Notes under the pieces: model-generated | Told to the model about the DNA's origin: nothing | The model's input: only the letters and a program-made list of their open reading frames with translations | The model's database searches: none | In this document: in pieces, positions 1 to 10,706 of the stretch | Position numbering within the stretch: position 1 is the first letter of the stretch | How the letters are laid out: every line of letters starts with the position of its first letter | DNA from: Endocalyx cinctus | Lineage: Eukaryota > Ascomycota > Sordariomycetes > Amphisphaeriales > Apiosporaceae | Length of the DNA: 64,000 bases | Assembly (NCBI GenBank): GCA_001600455.1 | Contig: BCKC01000001.1 | Location: 7,261,418 to 7,325,417, forward strand | Direction of reading: 5' to 3' | Translations under genes and position numbers: made by a program

Positions 1-3000
1 CTGCAAGGTCCGGAATCCATATCCTTTTAAAATGGCGATCTAATCAGGTATGTGTGCATGTGCTATAGCTAAGTATACTACATCTGTGAATGGCTTCAAA
101 TCGGGCCCGAGAGAGCAGTACAAAAAAATATCATTGCTGCTTGATGAAACAAATGCAGGTATATTTTTTTTTTTACGTTTATCAAATACTTGGGATGATT
201 TGTGGAGAGATACTCGCTCGCATCCTTCCAAACATCAAAATCATACCATAATCGTTATTCCGGAACTCAAAAAGGCGCATTTACCAAATTTCGATATCTT
301 TTTTTTTTCTGTTACGCTTGGGGGTGGAAGGGAAGATCTCTCTCTGTCTCTCAATCTGTGTCTCTTTGTCTTCACTTTAATTCCCCCGCAACCGGCCGAT
401 GCCACTTTCCTTTTCCCTCCGCATTTTGCCGACCCCTGGATGATGACCGCGTCAAAATAATCCTACGTTCATCGCTACGCTCGTCGGAGGAGAGGAGACG
501 TATTCGCATGAAGTATCATTTAGCCATTTCATCGTATAGATGAAGTAGAGCCTGTGTACGTACTGTAGTAAAGTAGAGGCGGCAGTGACTACTAGGTTAA
601 CATGGTTGACCTGAGGCAATGACACTCCCCTGCGTTATACACTACCAGACTACCTAGCTCCATGTCCGTGCCCCGCGATCATGAACAAGATTTACACCCC
701 CTAAAACAGTCTCATATAGCCTAGTATACTGACTGGTACACGAAATAAGAAAGTATGCAGTTCGACAAAGTCCCCCGGATATTTCAGCTCCTAACAGTAT
801 ACTAACTGCATATGCTTCATATATTAGAAGTATAATTGAAATTTCCCTCTATGCTATACCACATATGTGATATGCAGGGATCCGAGGGCGAAGCTTCCGG
901 TTCAGCAATCAGCATCATTGAAACCAAAATCCTTACTATCTATACTATATCTCTCTCCGTCTTATCTTTCCTGATAGGAGAGGTAAGGGAAATACGTTCG
1001 GAAAACCCCCCTCCAGATGAGACGTTGGCGTTTACGATGCTGCTGGCAGCCGTTGGACGAGCCCCCTAAATCTACGACCCTGCGCTGACCCGATGCGACG
1101 ATGCTGTCGCACCGCCCAAAAGACGAAAATCGGCTTTTGTCTAACCCGTCCAGCCCGTCTCTTTCGTGTTACTTTGGCATCAGCCACAGGGAAATTTTCT
1201 ACATCTATGTACTCTTTTTTTTTTTTTTGGCCCGACCAGACTACCAGTCAGCTAGTCAGATCAGATATACTGTGGTATACACGATGTGCAGTGCCCGATA
1301 AACGGCCCTGAGATGGGTCGTAGACTCGTAGGTACCTATAGCCTTCATTTGACATTATCGCGAAATTTGCTCCTATTTGTAGGTGGTACTGCGTTTAATA
1401 TAGATAGGCTTGGTATCGCAGGGGGTATTATATTTTTTCCCCTCAAAAGATCCCGTTGACAAGCGCAACTACGTGCCGTGATTACCGGAGTGCTGGTAAA
1501 ACTGCAACGGGACGGCATGCTTGCTTAAAGGAGAACATCTCTTTAAAATAAAGGGGAAAAAAAAAGGCTCAAGATGCTAGATGGATGTCGATCGTACTCT
1601 GAAGGGGGAAGGAAGAATATTTAAGGACAAAATACTAGCGCGTATTGCACTAATTAGCTTATCCTTACCAGGGCTTACGACGCATTGAATACATAGTGAA
1701 CCAGTACATACGAAAACCCATGCTTGGAGAGATAATATAAATATACTATGTACGGAGTATATATAGTACAAAAGCGAATAAAAATAAATAAGCTTCCAAG
1801 GTTACAGATGAACTCCCGAGACATTCCTATCTTATCATATCTTCGCGGCAGGCTCGGGTGAAGATGTTTTTTTTCTCTCCTGTTGAACGTCTTTTCACAT
1901 CCATCCCGTGATTCATCGAAGGAAAATAAAAATAAAATTATGCAGGGTAATTAATAAGAAATCAGATCATTTATCAGGCTTCTCTTCGCAATTTTTTTTT
2001 ATTCAACACCACGTATTTATTTGATTGATATCTTACCGAACATGCATATATTTATCGGAGGAGAGGGGTCTTCCTGCAAGTGATGGGGCATTCCGATGTA
2101 CGATGAGGTAATCAACCTTTTTGGGGGGGGACCGGGATCGTTTATTCATTGAAGATATCATCAACTATCCCAGTTTAGGATCGGCGCTTCGTGGCACGTA
2201 CTGTGAATGTACGAAGTGAAAGTTAACTTGTAAATAATGACGAGAGCGATAGCATAAACTCGACCCTGTCATTTTGATATCAATACTGTATTATATACTT
2301 AAGTATGTATACTATGTACGTAGAATAGTGTAGCTAGCGGTACGGAGTGAATATGGAGTAGTTCAAGCGTTTTCCTTCTTCTCGACGGGGAAAAACTACA
2401 TCGGCGCTACACCCTTTACGCTAGTATACAATGGTAGAGAACAGTCATATCCGTCGCAAACCAGGGGGCGACATGAACGCGACCAGGCCACGCAAACACG
2501 TGGGAAGAACACATCCATTTCTACTGTACAGTATATAGTATCCATGGATGTATAGTAGTAATGTAAAGTGAATAAAGTAGGGACCTACTTATACTAGGTA
2601 GTATGTAGAGAGAGAGGTCTGCATAGGGTTACTACACTAGTACGTATTGGAATGGAAAAGGAAAATTCGGTATAAACTTTTGGAGATGACAAAAACCAGG
2701 CTTACAACAAGAGTGAAGGATCGAGGATCGACATAAGCGAGCGCCTCCTCTTTTGGGGAACCTATTCGTTGATTCTATTTTCTTACTTCTTGAATTGAGT
2801 TTGATGATTGATTCGATACATTCGTTAGCGTTTCCTATTGTAACACATGCGAGTAGATACCGTAATATAGTGCACGACTATATTAGAGCATAGACGTGAA
2901 AGAGGAGACGGAATATCGTCATGATATTAGTAGTAGTCCAAGTTAATTCAACTAGGTATGGTCAATTAGGATATATCATGTATAGTCCTAAAACTTCATT

Positions 3001-3672
3001 TTGATGTACATATCTGTCCGTACATACATACTGTACATATATGTAGTTCAATACTCAGTCAGCCACATTATGGGGGAGCGGGAGGCAGAAGGAGGGGAAG
3101 ATACACCACACCCCAGATTTTCCCAATTCCCAGACCAAGATGACATCTGGAAAATGCGGAGGTGACGGACTCTGCATAAACGTACGACTTTAATATGCGA
3201 TCTAATTATTGAGATGTTGGTATGCGCGTATGTCGATGCGCTACTTATTTCAATGTTCATCGCGGGCGGTTACATTCATGGTTTATCGGGGTAAGTATGA
3301 TGGCTTGTGCAGTAGTAGATATTGGTTCCTTTTTTTCTGTGGAATTCTGCGGAGATGTATCCAAAAGGATAGATGGTTCCAACACTCTCAATCGCTAAGC
3401 GATGCCCAAATCTACCTCATACTACACATGTACAGTACTTAGGTAAGTACACTAATATTCCGTTATCTGTCATAAACGATCACACTCAAAATTTCAAGTA
3501 TTCGGAACAATATTTCATGTTTTACAACCTTACAACCTTGTGCTGATACTGCAGAGAAACAGTAAACTTGCGTATGTGTGTGTCCATATGTGTGTGCGCG
3601 CGTGTGTGGATGTTAGTGACCCGGGAGTAATGTGGGGGAGGAAAGGTAAGTAACGAAGAGTAATAGTGTATA

Positions 3673-3707
3673 TGTACGGAGTAGGTACACATACTCTACT
3701 CCGTACA
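3673..3707. repeat. 12-bp perfect inverted repeat with TACGGAGTA core
   Basis: TGTACGGAGTAG at 3673-3684 is followed after an 11-nt spacer by its exact reverse complement at 3696-3707. The core TACGGAGTA/TACTCCGTA recurs in single copies at 1751-1759 and 37314-37322. It could be a binding site for a dimeric factor, a hairpin or the relic of a small element. Confidence 0.6.
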
Positions 3708-4931
3708 GACTGACTGACACACCACCAACCTTATTTTTCGGCATGTGAATATGACAAGGGTTCAAGGTTGATGCTCTGTACTGTGTACTTTATCATGAGG
3801 GGGATAATCATGTCAGAGATAGCTGGAGATGTAATCTCCAGTATGTATAGTATGAGCCACAGGGTTCGTGCCAAGACATTCGTTTCGGGCCTTTACATAA
3901 CAGCCATACATAGTGCAAACTGCCAATCCCAAGCCGTATTTTTTGTCTTTCCCAAGCACATAACATCAGCCACACAGTTACAGTCGAAACCTTTCTGACC
4001 GATCCAATCAATCGTGCTTTCAACATATTCACTCATCAGGGAACATAGTATACTGATATTACTGCCTGTTGTACCCTCCACCCAACTTGATATTGAGTTA
4101 CGGACGCATAGTTAATAGAGGACGACAATCAATACGAATGAACCATCACTAGGTAAAATTATCACTTTATCGACATCATCAGTCTTGCGTCTATGGCTGG
4201 GTGGTTGATAGCTCATCAGTTACTCCAGATTGTCCACTCCCTACTCCAAATAACGCAGCTATCCAGATTCCAACGGCTAGTATTAGGCACAATCAAATAT
4301 ATTCATTCATTCACTAATCAATAATCTAAGGTTGTGACAGTTTACCAGAGTTTCGCTCGTCATGGTCAGGCATTTATCATGTCCTCATCTACTCCATCCC
4401 ACTACGTCATATCAAATCATCCCATAGTTCATCTACCGTGCAAGTAATCATTACGTTCTCCTTATTTCATTCGTATATAAATGGCCTAAGCCTACGTTAC
4501 ATAGGTACCCAGTAATTGTTTATCGGAGCTTTCTACCCAATAACTAATCCTATGCTACCAACTCACACGATCGAGAAAAAATGGGTACGCTATGTGAAAG
4601 TAGTCGGAAATCGTCTCTACCTCCTAGCATCGCTATTCCAGTCGATGTCAATAGTACGTATATAGTGCCAGGCTATCATTATGATGATTGCCATCATAAG
4701 CGCCGTGAATAATTTAGTTCTATTTCTCCACATATGACACACACCTCCCTCCCCCAAATACGTGTAGTATCATTATCATTCCCCAACTTATACTGCTACC
4801 TAGCGACACCCAACCATGAAGAAGATCACCTGCGATCTCCGCAAAATAGAGGGAGGGATGCACGTAGAAGGGATCCACAAACTGGGGAAGCCGGCACGGG
4901 ACGAACCAAGCAAGCTATAAAGAGGGTTTTT

Positions 4932-4954
4932 GGGAGGGGGGAGGGGGGAGGGGG
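4932..4954 (+). other. potential G-quadruplex tract
   Basis: Four runs of three to six G separated by single A residues lie on the + strand. The pattern fits the usual G3+N1-7 rule for quadruplex formation. No gene lies close enough to give it a role. Confidence 0.45.
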
Positions 4955-5858
4955 ATTTCCTGCTCTTTAACATCCGTTAGGCCAATAATTTTCACGTTGC
5001 TGCAATGAAGTGGACGTATTTCGCTCTCAGTTATAAGCTCGCGCGTCTTATTCGTCCACCCAAGAAGTATGCAACCCCGTTTGCAAAGAACCGGTGGTGG
5101 GCTGGGCGACCTCGTATAGATGAAACGAACATCTTTTTTACTTGATTTCGGTCGTTGGTCGCATTAGTCAGACTCGGACTGACCTCTGTCTCGGTCGATA
5201 ACTTCGTATCGTGAACGCTTAGAAACTGATTATTCTAGTTCTCTATCTCGTGGGAAAAGTATAGGAATCTTCTGATGCAAGATTCACGCGGTGTTATCTT
5301 TGGTGGTTAGAGTAGATCGGACGTTTTGCTCAGATCGGCGATTATCATGTACGGATAAGACATATTTAAATCTATGCACCGTCTATATATATCCATAGAC
5401 CGGTTTCTGTATGATAATGGTTTAAATATATGTATGAAGTGCACATAATGGATCGTTCAGCCGTTACACTACTTACTGACTAACATTGCTCATGACCTAT
5501 AGCTCTCTATGTAGATTTTGGGTTTTGTGACGAGCCCATCTTAATAAAAAAAAAAAATAACTGCCATATAAGCTGATCCAACTAATTATATTCTGACTTA
5601 CTTTTTACGTATGAAACAAGTAGGTACCTATCTACCTAGTTTTCACTTCAACCTAGGCAGTGTACAGAAGGACATAATTAAAATCGGAAACACGAAGTAT
5701 TAATCCGAAGTGCTCGCTATTCAGCTTCAGCATTTCTCTAAAATATACAAAGGAACTGTAGCGTGGTTCTAGAGCACTCTATGTATGCTACTCACTACTC
5801 GACCTCTTTTAGGTTACTAAGAATGTAAAGGCAGTGCTACACCGTCGTACTCAAACGA

Positions 5859-6113
5859 TTGAGCGATACTTTTAAGACACCTAGCGTGGTTCCTATTCAT
5901 CTATGCATCTTCGTTAAATCCCGTGTTTCTTCGGGGTCAGGCAAGTCCGTTACGTTGTTCAAGCCCGACACGCCTGATCTGAGACATATTCATTGGTTTG
6001 GAACCCATGATGTCTTTTGGTCAGACAAAGGACCGAAACTTCGGGCTCAGAAAATCCCACAAGATGCTATTCTCACCTTCTTGGCGAATCAGATATCAAC
6101 AGAGGAAGGGTAG
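5859..6113 (+). pseudogene. possible gene remnant of unknown family
   Basis: An 84-codon open frame with ordinary fungal codon use and protein-like composition begins at a TTG rather than an ATG and ends in TAG. It includes the stretch HIHWFGTHDVFWSDKGPK. I do not recognise a family. No splice-consistent upstream exon with an ATG is evident, so it is more likely a remnant or an exon of a decayed gene than a working gene. Confidence 0.25.
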
Positions 6114-9100
6114 GGGGATATCTATATGCATACTAGATTTCGAACTAAACCGCTTTCCGTTTTTAAACCAAGATTAGGTCCCAGCTACATTGATAGTAGC
6201 AATACCGGCGTGCCCTGCCATTGGCTGGACACCCAAGAACGTGTTCGTTTTACTGTGACCCCGTTTTACCCTCCATCGTCCCATATGACCAGATAGCTTC
6301 CCCCAGAAGTGTCAAATAATTAGCCGTGTGTAGTTGCCATTTAGTCAATCTTGAGCTAGTCTTAATTCCTTTTTCCTTTTCTTGCCGGGGCTAGCCGTAT
6401 GCATATGCACCGTATTGACAACGCGCTGGAACTTTTACGAGATGGGGAAATAGATAGTGGGAAAAAAAGAATCAATTTTCTAATTATATACAGTGTTTAC
6501 TAATTACTGTACCCACGCATCACGTACCTGACAGATAGAGAAACTGATAAACATAGGGAAAAAGAAAAATCGTTACATACTTACATAACTGCCCAGCGAA
6601 AGTGGACATATACGCGCAGCGTACGTAGTTGTGGAAAAAGAGATACAACTGACCAACCGTCTCCTCTACTCTGCGTCCTGCATAAGCTGCGGGAAACCCG
6701 AAAGGCTGATCTAGGATAATCGTCTAGGGTGTTTGCGACCCACGTTACCCACTCTGTGCGTAGCCGCTTGACTTGGCAAAGGGGGGGCGGCGGGGTTAGG
6801 GTAGTTAGGGGAAGTTCAATCCATGTTTGCCGCCAGCAAGGTTCACGATATTTTTTCTGTTCCAAATTTCTGTCTTTTTTGGGGTTTCTGTTCTTCCCTC
6901 CTTCCTTTTCTCTCACCTCTTTGTTTTTGCAATTTCATTTTCTTCACCGTGTTGCGGAAAAATACGTGGGGGCAGGAAACTGGTGGATATGGAAAAGTCT
7001 AGACGCCCGCTTCTGCATTGCAACCCCCACCGCCGACAGACCATTTCGTCGTGGGCAGTTTTGATTCGTACCGGATTTCTTTTCCTTTCAAAGAAAAAAA
7101 AAATATTCCTGGAGGATGAATAGTAAGTTAATAATTTCATTTATGGGATGGGGATAAGGACGACGACAAGGTGGAAAGGAAAATAAAAGAGAAATAAAGG
7201 AAAACGCCCAATCTAAAGCATGGTTTGGATTTAGTGACGTTAACGGCAGACCTGACAGGTAGTTAAGAGTCCAGGGTCTTCGAGGCCCGCGGTCTAGAAC
7301 CCCACCCCCTCGTCATGTATGCAGCGCGCTCAAGCGAGTCAGACAGGGGTGAAGATATGTAGCAACTACAGTATATACATTATTATATAAAATATATAAA
7401 TATGGCAGAAAACAGATAGATAAGCGAATTCGATAATGGGGTAATAATGACAATAGTAGATCTAATAGAAAGCAGTACATAGATGCCCATAATTGCCGCG
7501 CGATGATTATTCGTTTTGCATGCAAGTTAGAATTTTCTGTCCGTTCAGAGATTCCACTAGGCCCAATGAGTAAAGTTAGGCGAAATCGTCCAAAGAGAGC
7601 AGACGAGAAAAGAGGCGTGTTAAAAAAAAAAAAAAAAAAAAAAACCCGTACCATACATATGTGATAGTCGTTTCATTATGTCATGGTATACCATGCGATG
7701 TGATGTGACACGATTCACCAGCGCCAAGTCTAGACCGCGAACTAGGCTGGCTCATATTCTCGCGAGATATTATTCTTCACTTTACTTCTAATTTCCCATC
7801 AATGCAATAATAGCTGTCGGAATGTTCACTCCGCGCTACTTTTAATGAAATTCGTTTTCTATGTCGGTCAATGATATGATCGGTTTATTTTTATCTGTCA
7901 TGATTCTTCTTTGCTCTATGTAGAAATGCGTACTGTAGTGTCTACCAGGTTCTTCATTATCATGAATAATTATTATGAATATGAGATTTATGAGGGACCT
8001 GCGAGTCTAGATGCATTGAAGTTATGGTGCTGAGTCAGCTGAGTGTGTGTATGTGTGTAAGAATCCTTGATCAGGGGGTTTCAACTTGACGGAGTGACAG
8101 GTGAGAGGCCACAGCTCGAAAGAAGAAACCTACTACCCATATCTCACGTCAGTACCAAATAATATTACGTTCGAATCATGGCTATCTTCGGCAATGAATG
8201 ATGAAGACGAGAAAGCGACCCTCTTCCTAGCGATTACCCCTAATTTCGTAGTAATAAAGGCATATAAGAAGTAATTAACGCAGTATTTGTCAGCTCCTTC
8301 AAGGGCGACTTCTTATGCGCCAGCTCCTTTGAGAATGCATGGAAGATTAAAGTATCTCAATTAATCGCAAGAAAATAAAGGGGCATGAGCTCCGACAAAA
8401 ACAAAAATCATATAGATCCACGAGTAAGTTTTTCTCTAAGTTGTCGTGGGTACCTCATTTGTTTATCATGGCCTGTTCTAGAACACTGTTGGTTGATAGG
8501 TATAAACGGGCACGTATAATAACGAAAATACATACCAGAAGGACGGGACTTGATCTCATAGTAAAATTTATGATTCTATATTAGTACCCGTAGTTTGTAA
8601 AACTGGCCAACTGAACAACTTCATTCGGTCAGATAATACGGCGGCGCCCATTTTAATAAGCCAAAAGGCCTATCATCTCAAATTGCAACTGTATAGCCGC
8701 ACAGAAATAGGTAAGAGAGAAGTAGACGTTAGGAGCTCTAACCTGCAAGCTGTCTCAAGCAACCGTATAGGAGAGTTGTGATAATAGGTATGGTGTTGGC
8801 TGCGGTTAGAGAAGTGTTAATGGATCTAGGGGTCATTATATCTGGTACAAATGGCCAGATGCTACACTTGATGATATTTAGGGACGCAGAGTTACAGTTC
8901 ATGTTTTACCTATTCAAGCTCTCCAGTCAAAGATTCATGTACAATCCAATATTTTCGCTGCAGATAAAGCATTTCGGATAATGTTAGCTTGAATATTAGA
9001 AGTAGCATGTAATTATACGTTCATAATACGTTGTATACACCTAGAAATACCATCTCTCGAACACTTTCCTTAGCCCTGGAATGGTGACTGGTTCCTTTAA

Positions 9101-10110
9101 GTGCTTTCCCGCTTTTATCATGTATTTCAATGTTGGCTCTTTCTCGTTATCGTCGAGACATTTAACTCGCGTATTACTTTGTATGCCTGAGAGTGCATAG
9201 TATACTGTTTTCGTAAGAACCTTGAAACCAGTGTGATATTGTGAGTAAGAACTAAACTTAATTACCCCAGAGTGCAATTGAAAACGTAATTGCTCTATCA
9301 GATATAAAAAGTCATTTGGGTCCGGAAAGATCATGAACATCATTCAGTCCAATGTAATTATAGCCCAGTTTATAAAGAAATTAGTATCATGCCAACTTCA
9401 GTGATTTAGTATATCTAAATATTGAAATGTAATTTAGCATATCTTGCCTCCAGTGAAAATCAGCTTCAAATGTATCTGAGAAATTATGTAGCCGCTGATT
9501 AATTGGATAATAACTCCAAGATGATCTAGAGTCAATTACTTACACCACCTAGAACGTGATAATCGTCTGATACTGGTTACCTACCACATTATGTTCTTAT
9601 TTCCTTCTAGAGACATATGCACTTAATTCTCATGGAGTTAGCATTATGAACTGAAAATTATATGATATATATCGGTGTTTACTTATTCACTCACTTTGTT
9701 CCGATTTAGATTCTTGCTAAAGTACGAGAATCCCGCCCAAGTTGCCTGTCTCTGGGACCTTGGTCAAGACCGTCTCAGATAAGTTCAACCTACAGGTCAT
9801 GAAGGGTCATCCGGAGGAAACCAACGAGTTTTCGCTTACGATCCATAACGGCGTGCTTGAGATTAATGAAAAATAGTGTCAAATACTTTGGGGAACGACA
9901 TAAGTGTCAAGTCCATGGCTTCGAATTATTGTATTATATCCAATACTTCTCGTGCACAGTTGAAGAAAGCGTGTAGGTCTACAAAACGTAGGCTACAGGT
10001 CACAGGGAATACAACACGCTTCGACTCTTGTTTCGTTAACCTGCCACAAGTCTGCAAGTACTGCTACAGAATGGTAAAACCGCAGCATGTTAATTCACCT
10101 AGGGACATGA
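6114..10110. other. intergenic region with promoter-like segment
   Basis: No supported gene. At 6792-6811 two telomere-like TTAGGG units occur (GGGGTTAGGG, then TTAGGGG). They are followed by a long CT-rich run at about 6845-6950, the usual look of a fungal promoter and transcription start, but no protein frame follows convincingly. A run of 23 A lies at 7622-7644. Two isolated open frames (9041-9343 minus; about 9730-9875 plus) look protein-like but match no family I know. Confidence 0.5.
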
Positions 10111-10313
10111 TCATCGCGAGCATTGCCGATGTCCTCGAGTTTTTGAGCGGCGGATATTTGAAGAGCAACGTTCACCGCATTAGTCTTCCGTCTTAGAAAC
10201 ACGCCGGAAAGACTCGACGCAGACTTATCTACTTTGCTAGGGCCGAGCGTCATATCAAGCTAAGGCATCTCGAAAGCCCTATCATCAAGTTTCAGCTTCT
10301 GTCCTTGATTTAG
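10111..10313 (+). pseudogene. 2-oxoglutarate/Fe(II) oxygenase C-terminal remnant
   Basis: From 10111 the frame reads IADVLEFLSGGYLKSNVHRI, the strongly conserved region of isopenicillin N synthase-like 2OG-Fe(II) oxygenases that carries the second metal-binding histidine of the HxD...H triad (the H of VHRI). That frame stops at 10195. In another frame, 10206-10313 reads RLIYFARAERHIKLRHLESP, matching the family's next block (usually FYFARP...LESP). The homology crosses a frameshift and the N-terminal half with the HxD motif cannot be found upstream, so this is a decayed gene. Family assignment is firm; former substrate unknown. Confidence 0.7.
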
Positions 10314-10706
10314 TGTGATGATGGATTTATTGAAACTATGGCTCGGCATAAGAATTGGGAAAATAGTATAAACTTGATCTTGAATGAATAAACGACAAAA
10401 ACATATTGCTTCTATGAATGATTCTATCAAAAAGAGAAATAAATAGATTAATTTATACCTAATTACCTAGGTATATACATATAATTAAGGGATGAAGTCG
10501 AATGAATAAGAATCATTTGTGGATATTTGAACTGACAACTGTGAACAGCTGTAAAGTGACCGTAAAATTTATTTTCTTACGTCCCACCAGAAACACGTCG
10601 CAAGAATCAGAATCATCATACTTTAGAAAAAGCGACATCGCCAATTGGCTTGTGACTCACGTGGAGATTTTAATATTTTTAATTAATTACTTTCCTTACT
10701 TAATCG

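Larger units (their letters stand above)
1..5858. other. gene-poor region, no convincing gene
   Basis: Only short open frames with fungal-unlike composition are present, so I see no gene here. The stretch has many homopolymer T tracts, short TG/CG alternation near 3573-3608, a G-rich run at 4932-4954 and repeated TACGGAGTA motifs (1751, 3675 and, inverted, 3697). It could be a long upstream or untranslated region, a noncoding transcript unit or decayed repeat DNA; the sequence does not decide. Confidence 0.6.

Noticed and set aside
50..543. Overlapping open frames at the left end
   Set aside because: They translate T-rich and C-rich runs, overlap each other and show no domain or splice context.
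6729..7123. Protein frames in the CT-rich segment
   Set aside because: Long F/L/S runs from a pyrimidine tract in two overlapping frames; no domain.
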